From: Lachnospiraceae bacterium
GTDB taxonomy: Bacteria > Bacillota > Clostridia > Lachnospirales > Lachnospiraceae
DNA length: 43,002 nucleotides
Reading direction: 5' to 3'
Assembly: GCA_910574195.1 (NCBI GenBank)
Contig: CAJTBF010000020.1
Coordinates: 1-43,002 of the forward strand
The number at the start of each line of letters is the position of its first letter. Position 1 is the first letter of the stretch. This document shows, one piece after another, positions 1-6,582 of this stretch. The translations under genes were made by a program, and so were the position numbers. The notes under the pieces are model-generated. The model saw only the letters and a program-made list of their open reading frames with translations. It ran no database searches and was not told the origin of the DNA.

Positions 1-43
1 CCTGTACTTTGTATTCATGGTCGTATTGTCTGTTTTCTGCCAT
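1..43 (-). CDS. Putative IS transposase OrfA, N-terminal fragment (runs off window)
   Basis: Only 14 codons are inside the window, reading MAENRQYDHEYKVQ. The start ATG (43-41) follows AAGGAG on the minus strand at suitable spacing. The residues resemble the beginning of IS3-family OrfA helix-turn-helix transposases from Clostridia, recognised from memory. Too little is present to be sure. The same gene start is present at the right end of the window. Confidence 0.5.
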   Translation of the reverse strand, partial: MAENRQYDHEYKVQ

Positions 44-120
44 TTTTGTTCACTCCTTATTCTCTTGATTATATCTCAAATCCTTGAGAATGGGCTGTCA
101 ACTTTTTTTATACCACATCA
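1..120 (-). mobile_element. Terminus of an IS3-like insertion sequence (left copy)
   Basis: Bases 11-120 are the reverse complement of 42893-43002 with a single mismatch (position 80 against 42933). The outer end at 120 reads TGATGTGG on the minus strand; TG...CA ends are usual in the IS3 family. Going inward there is a TTGACA box, a TATAAT box with an over-long 22-base spacer, a good ribosome binding site, and the start of a reading frame that runs off the window. The element has inserted in the ICE sigma-factor gene that resumes at 121. The IS family is inferred from the ends and the first 14 residues only. Confidence 0.75.
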
Positions 121-295
121 TAAGTATCTGTCTGAAAAAGACAGAGAAATCTTGTTGATGTATTTCTTCTTAGGCATGAGCGATACAGAAATCGGCGACA
201 GATTAAAGATTAACCGTTCAACGTCGTTCCGCAGTAGGAAGAACTCACTTGAAGAAATCAAGAAAAAATTAAAGGAGAACATGAATGATGAATAA
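121..295 (+). pseudogene. ICE sigma-70-family factor, 3' fragment cut by the IS
   Basis: The frame from about 122 encodes a C-terminal piece of about 57 residues with the pattern LSEKDREILLMYFFLGMSD, then TEIGDRLKINRST and a basic tail. This is a sigma-70 region-4 type helix-turn-helix, as in the orf7-like sigma factors that precede orf8 in Tn916-related ICEs. The N-terminal two thirds are missing because the IS terminus ends at 120. The stop at 293-295 overlaps the start of the next gene, as expected for a coupled pair. Loss of this factor would be expected to weaken ICE regulation if no other copy is present. Confidence 0.7.
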
Positions 296-527
296 CACAC
301 GCCCGTCATTTTACCTTATCTCGTCGGCTGTGGACGGCAACGTAAATTCGATTGAAAAGATACTGGCATTGTATGACCCGTACATATCAAAATGTTGTTT
401 GCGTCCGTTCTACGACAGATATGGTAATGTCTGCATAGTCGTAGACATGGAATTAAAAGGACGTATCAGAGAAGCACTTATTAAAATGATTTTGGACTTT
501 GATATTCCTTTAGAAACCGAAGAATAA
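285..527 (+). CDS. Tn916 orf8-like helix-turn-helix domain protein
   Basis: An 80-residue acidic protein of the small HTH_16-like family found after the sigma gene in Tn916/Tn1549-type ICEs. Landmarks are PSFYLISSAVDGNVNSIEKI near the N-terminus, then a central YDRYGNVCIVVDMELKGRI and a short LETEE tail. The ATG at 285 is preceded by AAAGGAG (271-277) and overlaps the end of the sigma frame by 11 bases; ATG 288 is an alternative. The family is thought to be regulatory or structural in ICE biology, but its precise function is not established. The gene is intact although its upstream partner is broken. Confidence 0.65.
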   Translation: MMNNTRPSFYLISSAVDGNVNSIEKILALYDPYISKCCLRPFYDRYGNVCIVVDMELKGRIREALIKMILDFDIPLETEE

Positions 528-637
528 GAAGCAGTAACCGCAGAGCATGATTTGTTCAATCCCCTCTTTCCTGCTCTGCACCTGCTTTTACATGAAAGCA
601 ACACGCTTTCGCCACAGCTCTTTGACAACTGAATAAA

Positions 638-862
638 GCAGACAGATACGTTTGTGAGATAGCGAGCCACGGGGACTGTACGCCACGACCTTTTCAAAAG
701 AAAGCGAGCGACCCACGCAGTGATCCGAGAGCGACTGTTGGAAAAGTCGTTTTGCCACGACCTATCCTCACAGAATAATGATACGTCCGCATGGTGCGGT
801 TCTGCCCACAAGAATGGGAATAGTTGAGATACTAACGGAGCTATCCAAAGCCGTCTGTCTGC
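638..862 (+). ncRNA. Candidate structured RNA or DNA element in the ICE intergenic region
   Basis: The 421-base gap between the orf8-like gene and the next small gene contains nested complementary arms. P1 pairs GCAGACAGA (638-646) with TCTGTCTGC (854-862), 9 perfect pairs. P2 pairs TGTGAGATAG (653-662) with CTATCCTCACA (762-772), 10 pairs with one bulge. P3 pairs ACGACCTTTTC (685-695) with GAAAAGTCGT (741-750), 10 pairs with one bulge. P4 is CCGCA-tgg-TGCGG (787-799). GCCACGACC occurs twice (683-691 and 754-762). A TTGACA-like box sits at 622-627. No protein gene is credible here. Transcription, strand and role are unknown. The stems could work equally in RNA or in single-stranded DNA during transfer. 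Confidence 0.5.
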
Positions 863-948
863 TTCTGTAACATTGTGAAAAATACGCATATTGGATAAGC
901 CTATGTGCGTATGTTGAGAATAGATAGCTGACTAAGGGGGCTGATAAC

Positions 949-1071
949 TTGGCTAAAAAAGAACCTGCACAATATATCGTAGAACGGGAATTTTTAGGTA
1001 AATTTTCCGTAGAGGAATTGCTTGTCCGTATCGTGAAATCTCATGTAAAAAAAGGACTATCAAGAGGGTAA
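949..1071 (+). CDS. Small ICE protein, TnpW-like (40 aa)
   Basis: The start is TTG at 949, preceded by AAGGGGG (934-940). The product has 40 residues, containing QYIVEREFLGKFSVEELLVR and a basic end. Position directly before a large serine recombinase, size, and the Y-I-V...F..K...E.L..RI pattern resemble the TnpW-type small proteins of Tn4451-like elements. This is family recollection, not a search. A role as a recombination directionality or excision helper is an inference from position. The frame is short and uses a TTG start, so a non-coding reading cannot be ruled out. Confidence 0.45.
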   Translation: MAKKEPAQYIVEREFLGKFSVEELLVRIVKSHVKKGLSRG

Positions 1072-1150
1072 AACCCTTGAAAACAATGGAAAGAAGCCGT
1101 ACTTTATGGTATAATATTATCATAGGTACGGCAGTTGAATAGGTGGAAAA

Positions 1151-2779
1151 ATGATTTATCAAAAAGGTTCAAACTTATTTAACGTGGCTATTTATATCAG
1201 ATTATCACGAGAGGACGGAGATAAGGAAGAAAGCGATAGTGTAGGAAATCAGAGAAAACTTTTAACAGAATATGTGAACAAGCATGATGACTTTATCTTA
1301 TATGATGTTTATATTGATGACGGTTTTACGGGAACGAATTTTAATAGACCAGACTTTCATAGAATGATTGCTGACATTGAAGATAACAAGGTAAATTGCG
1401 TTGTTGTAAAAGACCTTTCCCGTTTTGGACGAGATTACATTGATACGGGGCGATATTTGGAAAGAATATTTCCAGAGCTTAATGTTCGTTTTATTTCTGT
1501 AACAGATAATATTGATAGTATGAAGCAGGCATACGATATGTTACTTCCTATTAAAAATATATTCAACGAACAGTATGCCAGAGATATTTCTAATAAAATT
1601 CAAGCGACTGTAAAATCAAAGCAGAAAGCAGGAGAATTTATCGGAGCTTTTACAAGTTATGGTTATAAGAAATCTCCTGCAAATAAAAATAAACTTGTGA
1701 TTGATGAATATGCGTCCGAAGTTGTAAAAAGAGTATTTACTATGTATGCACAAGGAATAGGAAAACAAAGCATTGCAAAAATACTAAATGCAGAGGGTAT
1801 CCTTTGTCCGTCGGAATATAAAAAGCTCAACGGCGAAAATTACAAAAATTGCAATCGTTTAGAGAAAACTTCTTATTGGACGTATTCCACGATTAAAGTG
1901 ATGTTACAAAATGAGCTTTATATTGGAAACATGGTGCAAGGAAAGAAACATCAACGTATGAGAAGCAAACAGCGTCCAGTTGAGAAAGAAAACTGGATAA
2001 GGGTTGAAAATACACATGAACCGATTATAGACCGTCAACTGTGGGATAAGGTACAAAAACTGCTGACGAAAAAGCATAGGGATATTGATTTAGAAACAAA
2101 TAAAAATATCTTTGCAGGTTTTATCAAGTGTGGCGATTGTGGTCGGGCAATGATGAAAAATTTCTGGCGACGTGCTGACGGAAGTAAGTCCTATTCATTC
2201 TATTGTGGAACTTACAAAAGAAGTGGAAAAGATTATTGCACTCCGCACACGCTCCCGTTTCAAGTATTGAATGATATTGTGCTGGGAGATTTAAAGCAGA
2301 TTATCCGCAATGTAGAGAACTTGCAGGAACTTGTAAAATCACAATCTTTCACAGCAACAAAAATCAGAAAATCAACAGACATAGAACTGACAAAGTTAAA
2401 AGCAGAGCTTGAAAGAGTGAAGAAGTTGAAAAAGTCAATTTATGAAGATTACAAAGACGAACTGATTTCTAAAGAAGAATTTCTTTCTTATCGAGAGGAC
2501 TATCAACAAAAAGAAACGCTTTACTCCAAACAGATTGAAACGCTGGAAGAAAAGAAAAAGGAAAGTGTAACAGAAGATGTGTTTGAAACACCGTGGTTAA
2601 GGCGGTTGTTGGAACTGAAAGACATTGAAGAATTAGACAGAGATATTATTGTGGAAATGATAGACCAGATAACAGTTTATGAAAACCGCAAACTTAAAAT
2701 CTCATACAACTTCGGAAATGAGCTGGAACATTTATTTTCAAGCGTTTACTGTGAGGACTTGGAGAAAAAGGCTATCTAA
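1151..2779 (+). CDS. Large serine recombinase, TndX/TnpX type (ICE integrase/excisionase)
   Basis: A 542-residue recombinase that would cut and rejoin DNA during ICE insertion and excision. The N-terminal resolvase domain has the YIRLS motif with nucleophile Ser19 and the conserved KDLSRFGRDY stretch. A recombinase domain follows from about residue 160. A zinc ribbon starts at C327/C330 and includes YCGTYKRSGKDYC. A long coiled-coil lies at about 390-480. Length and layout fit TndX of Tn5397 and TnpX of Tn4451. The ATG follows AGGTGG (1140-1145), and a TATAAT lies at 1110-1115 without a clear -35 box. It is the last ICE gene before the chromosome junction, the usual place for this integrase. 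No frameshift or truncation is seen. Confidence 0.93.
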   Translation: MIYQKGSNLFNVAIYIRLSREDGDKEESDSVGNQRKLLTEYVNKHDDFILYDVYIDDGFTGTNFNRPDFHRMIADIEDNKVNCVVVKDLSRFGRDYIDTGRYLERIFPELNVRFISVTDNIDSMKQAYDMLLPIKNIFNEQYARDISNKIQATVKSKQKAGEFIGAFTSYGYKKSPANKNKLVIDEYASEVVKRVFTMYAQGIGKQSIAKILNAEGILCPSEYKKLNGENYKNCNRLEKTSYWTYSTIKVMLQNELYIGNMVQGKKHQRMRSKQRPVEKENWIRVENTHEPIIDRQLWDKVQKLLTKKHRDIDLETNKNIFAGFIKCGDCGRAMMKNFWRRADGSKSYSFYCGTYKRSGKDYCTPHTLPFQVLNDIVLGDLKQIIRNVENLQELVKSQSFTATKIRKSTDIELTKLKAELERVKKLKKSIYEDYKDELISKEEFLSYREDYQQKETLYSKQIETLEEKKKESVTEDVFETPWLRRLLELKDIEELDRDIIVEMIDQITVYENRKLKISYNFGNELEHLFSSVYCEDLEKKAI

Positions 2780-2871
2780 TCTCAATACATTTCTAACTCC
2801 CCATATATACTGGAGAATACATATCACAATTTGCGTAAACTACAATCAGCACACGGCGGAAAAGATCCGGG
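2780..2871. other. Right end of the ICE and junction with the chromosome (attR)
   Basis: The AT-rich non-coding tail after the recombinase stop ends where the amidase reading frame becomes recognisable at CACGGCGG (about 2851). Amidase_3 proteins normally start with a short strand ending in D-x-G-H-G-G. Here the codons before H-G-G read TSQ-like ICE sequence (Q-S-A), so the crossover lies within roughly 2846-2866. TndX-type enzymes exchange strands at a GA dinucleotide; the GA at 2860 or 2864 and an unseen upstream one cannot be told apart without the empty site. Confidence 0.55.
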
Positions 2872-3586
2872 AGCCGTCTACAACGGACGCCGGGAAAAAG
2901 ATGACACACTCCGTCTGGTCCTCGCAATCGGTGAGATTTTGCAGAACCATGGCCTTGATGTAGAATATACACGAACGACAGATGTCTATGAATCCCCCTA
3001 CGAAAAAGCAATGGAGGCAAATAATGCGGGGGTAGATTATTTTGTCTCTATCCACCGAAACTCCTTCCCGACGGACAATGTCGTATCCGGAGTAGAGTCT
3101 CTGGTCTATGATCTCTCCGGTATCAAGCTGGAGATGGCTGAAAATATCAATGAACAATTGGAAGCCATCGGTTTCGTCAATCTTGGAGTGAAAGCCCGTC
3201 CCAACCTCGTTGTGCTGCGCCGCACAACCATGCCCGCCGTTCTGGTGGAAGTCGGATTTATCAACTCCAACACCGACAACCAACTCTTTGATCAAAATTT
3301 CGAAGATATCGCACAGGCAATCGCCGCCGGAATTCTGGACACACTGGACATCGACAGCTCCACTTCCAACACCTCCATATACCGTATACAAGTTGGTTCT
3401 TTTCGTAATCCGGTCTACGCCAATCGACTGCAAAAGGAGCTGCAGGCACAGGATTACCCTGCTTCTGTCATAGAGGGAGATAATCTGTTTCGGGTACAGG
3501 TCGGCCGTTTTGAAAACCTGGAAGACGCCGTTGCAATGGAGCAACGTTTAAAACGCGCCGGATATCCTACTCTTCTCATAAACTGA
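2831..3586 (+). CDS. N-acetylmuramoyl-L-alanine amidase with SPOR domain, 5' end replaced by the ICE
   Basis: Peptidoglycan hydrolase that cuts the bond between muramic acid and L-alanine. An Amidase_3 domain covers residues 1-180. The four typical zinc/catalytic residues are visible: His in HGGKDPGA, Glu in GRREKDD, His in VSIHRNSF, and Glu in VLVEVGFIN. A SPOR peptidoglycan-binding domain follows a Ser/Thr linker (YRIQVGSF ... LFRVQVGRF). The first strand (normally I-x-I-D-x-G) is lost, and the frame stays open into ICE sequence to a TTG at 2831, with only a weak GGAG upstream. The protein may be made from ICE-derived codons or not at all. The original 5' end should lie beyond the other end of the ICE. 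No signal peptide is present in what remains. Confidence 0.8.
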   Translation: MRKLQSAHGGKDPGAVYNGRREKDDTLRLVLAIGEILQNHGLDVEYTRTTDVYESPYEKAMEANNAGVDYFVSIHRNSFPTDNVVSGVESLVYDLSGIKLEMAENINEQLEAIGFVNLGVKARPNLVVLRRTTMPAVLVEVGFINSNTDNQLFDQNFEDIAQAIAAGILDTLDIDSSTSNTSIYRIQVGSFRNPVYANRLQKELQAQDYPASVIEGDNLFRVQVGRFENLEDAVAMEQRLKRAGYPTLLIN

Positions 3587-3620
3587 CGGCAGTAATGGGT
3601 GTTCCCTTGTAATTATTTAG

Positions 3621-3702
3621 CCCAGGACTTTGCACTTGCTGCAAAGTCCGTAAGAACGCATAACATTTGGAACAGAATCCAGTCTCTTTGCCATAAGGCA
3701 AA
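3621..3702 (+). repeat. 82-nt dispersed structured repeat, copy A
   Basis: Matches 8038-8119 over exactly 82 bases without gaps, with 9 differences counted by eye. It contains a perfect 10-bp hairpin GGACTTTGCA-cttgc-TGCAAAGTCC (3624-3648) and a second hairpin TTTGCC-ataa-GGCAAA (3687-3702). It lies between the amidase stop and the guaA promoter, in the same orientation as both genes. It could be a small RNA, a processed leader, or a miniature mobile repeat. No reading frame explains it. Confidence 0.7.
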
Positions 3703-3756
3703 CTTCAACAGGATGAATAGTGTTACCGTTCCCGTAAAAATCTCCGAAAAAATATA

Positions 3757-3786
3757 ATGACAAATCCCTACGGTATCCTCTATAAT
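3757..3786 (+). promoter_or_regulatory. Promoter of guaA
   Basis: ATGACA (3757-3762), 18-base spacer, TATAAT (3781-3786), followed by guaA 64 bases downstream. The -10 box is perfect and the -35 box differs at one base from TTGACA. No purine riboswitch fold was recognised in the leader. Confidence 0.6.
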
Positions 3787-3849
3787 AATAGAAGTAACTT
3801 ACAAACTGAAAAACCTATCCAAAGATAAGTGAGACAAAGGAGAACCGAA

Positions 3850-5142
3850 ATGAAGCAAGACATGATCGTAATCCTGGATCTGGGAAGTACAAAGAACACT
3901 GTATTGGCACGAAACATCCGGGATCTGGGAGTATACAGTGAGATTCATCCTCATGATATCACTGCGGAAGAACTGAAACGTCTGGAAAATGTAAAAGGAA
4001 TTATTTTAAATGGAGGCGAGAATCGAATCGTTGACGGAAACGCAATCGATGTCCTCCCGGAGATCTATGACTGCGGCTGTCCGGTAATCGCCATCGACCA
4101 CCCCACCGCAAAATGTGACACCTGTCTGTCCGCCCTGCCGGTGGAATCTGCCCTGAAAGAGTTTCTCTTTACACAATGCCAGGCACAGCCCAACTGGAAT
4201 ATGAAGAATTTCATCGCAGACCAGGTGGAACTGATCCGGCAGCAGGTTGGCGGACGTAAGGTACTATTGGCATTGTCCGGTGGTGTGGACTCTTCCGTCG
4301 TTGCGGCGCTCCTGATCAAAGCCATCGGCCGGCAGCTTGTTTGTGTACATGTAAACCATGGGCTGATGCGGAAGAACGAATCGGAAAGTGTCATAGAAGT
4401 CTTTAAAAATCAACTCCATGCAAACCTGATTTATGTAGACGCCGTAGACCGTTTCCTTGATAAGCTGGCGAACGTCTCTGACCCGGAAGAAAAAAGAAAA
4501 ATCATTGGCGGCGAATTTATCCGCGTGTTTGAGGAGGAAGCAAGAAAGCTGGACGGGATTGATTTCCTGGGGCAGGGAACCATCTACCCCGATATCATCG
4601 AAAGCGGAACCAAAACCGCAAAGATGGTAAAATCTCATCATAATGTAGGCGGGCTTCCTAAGGATTTACAATTCGAACTTGTGGAACCCCTGAAGCAATT
4701 ATTCAAAGACGAAGTTCGTGCCTGCGGTATCGAACTGGGATTGCCGGAAAGCATGGTTTACCGTCAGCCCTTCCCCGGACCCGGACTGGGCGTCAGATGT
4801 CTGGGCGCAATTACACGGGAGCGTCTGGAAGCCGTAAGGGAATCGGACGCCATTCTGCGGGAAGAGTTTGAAAAAGCCGGCTTAGACAAAAAGGTATGGC
4901 AATATTTTACCGTTGTTCCTGATTTCAAATCCGTAGGGATGAAAAATCATGCCCGCTGCTTCGAATATCTGGTTATTATCCGGGCAATTAATACCGTAGA
5001 CGCCATGACAGCCACGGTGGAAAAGATTGACTGGGATATCCTGGAGAAAATTACAAATCGAATTCTGGAAGAGGTGAAGCATGTCAACCGGGTATGCTAT
5101 GATATGTCCCCGAAGCCGCCGGCTACAATTGAATTTGAATAG
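3850..5142 (+). CDS. guaA: GMP synthase with shortened, degenerate glutaminase half
   Basis: Converts XMP to GMP with ATP and a nitrogen donor, the last step of guanine nucleotide synthesis. The ATP-pyrophosphatase domain is complete, with the PP-loop SGGVDSS at residues 143-149, GQGTIYPDIIE, and the C-terminal dimerisation domain ending in CYDMSPKPPATIEFE. The N-terminal class I glutaminase domain is only about 125 residues instead of about 190. It lacks the G-x-C-x-G nucleophile-cysteine motif and the His/Glu pair. Total length is 430 against the usual 510-525. Synthesis may rely on free ammonia or on a separate glutaminase. The ATG at 3850 follows AAAGGAG; an upstream in-frame GTG (3829) lacks a ribosome site. 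I recall similar shortened forms in other Lachnospiraceae, so this is probably a lineage trait rather than damage. Confidence 0.93.
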   Translation: MKQDMIVILDLGSTKNTVLARNIRDLGVYSEIHPHDITAEELKRLENVKGIILNGGENRIVDGNAIDVLPEIYDCGCPVIAIDHPTAKCDTCLSALPVESALKEFLFTQCQAQPNWNMKNFIADQVELIRQQVGGRKVLLALSGGVDSSVVAALLIKAIGRQLVCVHVNHGLMRKNESESVIEVFKNQLHANLIYVDAVDRFLDKLANVSDPEEKRKIIGGEFIRVFEEEARKLDGIDFLGQGTIYPDIIESGTKTAKMVKSHHNVGGLPKDLQFELVEPLKQLFKDEVRACGIELGLPESMVYRQPFPGPGLGVRCLGAITRERLEAVRESDAILREEFEKAGLDKKVWQYFTVVPDFKSVGMKNHARCFEYLVIIRAINTVDAMTATVEKIDWDILEKITNRILEEVKHVNRVCYDMSPKPPATIEFE

Positions 5143-5165
5143 TACAAAAGTATATTATTTATTTT

Positions 5166-5200
5166 ATATAGCAGGTAGTCTATGAGATTACCTGCTATAT
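5166..5200. terminator. Terminator after guaA
   Basis: Perfect 12-bp stem ATATAGCAGGTA (5166-5177) with TACCTGCTATAT (5189-5200), 11-base loop, short T-rich flanks on both strands. It lies 24 bases after the guaA stop. Confidence 0.7.
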
Positions 5201-5358
5201 TTGCAATCTATTGTTTCAGAAAAATTTAGGTGGTAGATTGTTGCCAATAAAAATGGGTATTTATATAAAATTGACGAATAGATAATGAAGATAGTATATG
5301 AAACGTACGAAAAAGGATTCAGTGAAAGCGAAAGAAAAAGTGCCGTATAGCAAAACGC

Positions 5359-5419
5359 TTTACAAATGCTGTTGTATAGGATATACTCTAATGTCATCAT
5401 TAAGAAAGGGGTGATGTCA
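5359..5419 (+). promoter_or_regulatory. Promoter and likely operator of the relB-yoeB pair
   Basis: TTTACA (5359-5364), 17-base spacer, TATACT (5382-5387). An imperfect inverted repeat, TGTCATCA (5392-5399) and TGATGTCA (5412-5419), flanks the AAAGGGG ribosome site. Antitoxins of this family usually repress their own operon by binding such repeats; that this one does so is inferred. Confidence 0.55.
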
Positions 5420-5670
5420 TGGCTCAAATTAGCTTGCGCATAGAGGATGATGTAAAGAAAAAGGCAGAGCAGGTATGTGCCGATATTGGAATGTCTTTAT
5501 CTACAGCTATTAATATTTATCTAAAAAAACTGGGACGAGAGAAACGGATACCATTTGAAGTATCTGTTGATCCGTTTTATTCGCAGGAGAATATGACCAG
5601 ACTTAGAGAATCGGTAGCGCAAATGGAGGCTACAGGCGGTACGGTACATGAGGTGGACATTGATGATTAA
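5419..5670 (+). CDS. Antitoxin, RelB/DinJ family
   Basis: An 83-residue antitoxin. The N-terminal ribbon-helix-helix DNA-binding domain (MAQISLRIEDDVKKKAEQV, then GMSLSTAINIYLKK) is of RelB/DinJ type. The C-terminal arm, with ENMTRLRESVAQMEATGGTV and an acidic end, is the toxin-wrapping segment commonly paired with YoeB-like toxins. The start follows AAAGGGGTG. It overlaps the toxin gene by 8 bases, so the two are translated as a unit. It should neutralise the toxin and repress the promoter. The pair sits in a gene-poor stretch between guaA and glmM, which suggests acquisition by transfer. Confidence 0.85.
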   Translation: MAQISLRIEDDVKKKAEQVCADIGMSLSTAINIYLKKLGREKRIPFEVSVDPFYSQENMTRLRESVAQMEATGGTVHEVDIDD

Positions 5671-5926
5671 GTCATGGTCAGATTCGGCGTGGGAAGATTT
5701 TGAATACTGGACAAAGCAGGATAAAAAGACATTAAGGCGTATTCTTCAGCTATTGAAGGATATTGACCGAAATGGATACGAGAGAATAGGAAAGCCAGAG
5801 AGATTAAGCGGTGATTTGGCATCCTATTGGAGCCGGCGAATAGATGATGCAAACCGTATTGTTTATCGGATAGAAGATAATGTGATAAAGATTGTTCAAT
5901 GCGGTTCTCATTATAGAGATAAGTAA
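5663..5926 (+). CDS. yoeB: mRNA interferase toxin, YoeB family
   Basis: An 87-residue ribosome-dependent mRNA nuclease. Family landmarks are present: WSDSAWEDFEYW at the N-terminus, the glutamate in GKPERLSG, the arginines in YWSRRI, and the C-terminal catalytic SHYRDK with His-Tyr. All the active-site residues known for E. coli YoeB have counterparts, so the toxin should be active. The ATG at 5663 overlaps the antitoxin end; an in-frame ATG at 5648 would add five residues but has no reason to be used. The length fits the family (84-90). Confidence 0.9.
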   Translation: MIKSWSDSAWEDFEYWTKQDKKTLRRILQLLKDIDRNGYERIGKPERLSGDLASYWSRRIDDANRIVYRIEDNVIKIVQCGSHYRDK

Positions 5927-6167
5927 AGGGGGCAACATTTTGGCAACAGAAAATCAGTAAGCCATAATAAATAATGTAATCGAAGTAAAAACGAGTATGT
6001 ATTTGCATAAAACTTAAACAAAAACAGTTGATATTAACAAGGGACACGCCGAGTTTGAGTAACGGATAAAATTCAGTATAGGACTTCATAGGAACCGCCA
6101 TCCACTCTCATATCTTCTGGAGGCGGCAGACGATATCGCATATTGAACCTCTGATTTGAAGGGCGCT

Positions 6168-6380
6168 ATGGTGAAAAAGGTAATAAGCTTTTCACAGATC
6201 ATAGGAATCTTTCGAGAAAACCGTGAAAAAGAGTCTGAAACAGATACCGCAGATCTACATCTGGACGAATTACTGAAAATATATCAGAAAGAATTATTGA
6301 ACAAAGAACAAAAACCTGAATTAACTATAATTCAAAGGCGAAACAAATATATACAAAGCGTCATGATACGAGAGGCCTGA
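6168..6380 (+). CDS. Hypothetical protein (70 aa), possibly a remnant
   Basis: I do not recognise this frame. It encodes 70 residues: a short hydrophobic start (VKKVISFSQIIGIF), then a charged helical stretch rich in Glu and Lys (LHLDELLKIYQKELLNKEQK). There is a modest AAGGG before the ATG at 6168. Another short frame (6391-6459, KHYDDIMDGRFQGELF) follows closely, so the pair may be pieces of one decayed gene. It lies between the toxin-antitoxin pair and the glmM terminator, a stretch with no core gene. Confidence 0.3.
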   Translation: MVKKVISFSQIIGIFRENREKESETDTADLHLDELLKIYQKELLNKEQKPELTIIQRRNKYIQSVMIREA

Positions 6381-6494
6381 AATGCTTTTATGAAGCATTA
6401 TGACGATATCATGGATGGAAGATTTCAGGGAGAACTATTCGGTCGTTTCAGATTTTAAAGAAATTTTTCATTTTATTGCGGAAGATAATATGGT

Positions 6495-6550
6495 ATAAAA
6501 AAGTTCTGCGAAACCGGTGCAGCTTGCTGCATCCGCCCGGTTCCGCAGAA
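6495..6550 (-). terminator. Terminator of glmM
   Basis: Stem TTCTGCG (6504-6510) with CGCAGAA (6544-6550), continued by AACCGG (6512-6517) with CCGGTT (6537-6542). An inner GCAGC/GCTGC hairpin is also present. On the minus strand it ends in a run of T (A-run at 6497-6502). Confidence 0.8.
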
Positions 6551-6582
6551 TTCTATTTTATCAAAATACGTTTTGCATCTTA

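Noticed and set aside
410-889. 159-codon minus-strand frame over the ICE intergenic region
   Set aside because: Low-complexity Ser/Arg/Leu-rich product with no domain, running antisense to the orf8-like gene and through the stem structure. Such frames are often mis-annotated in this ICE region.
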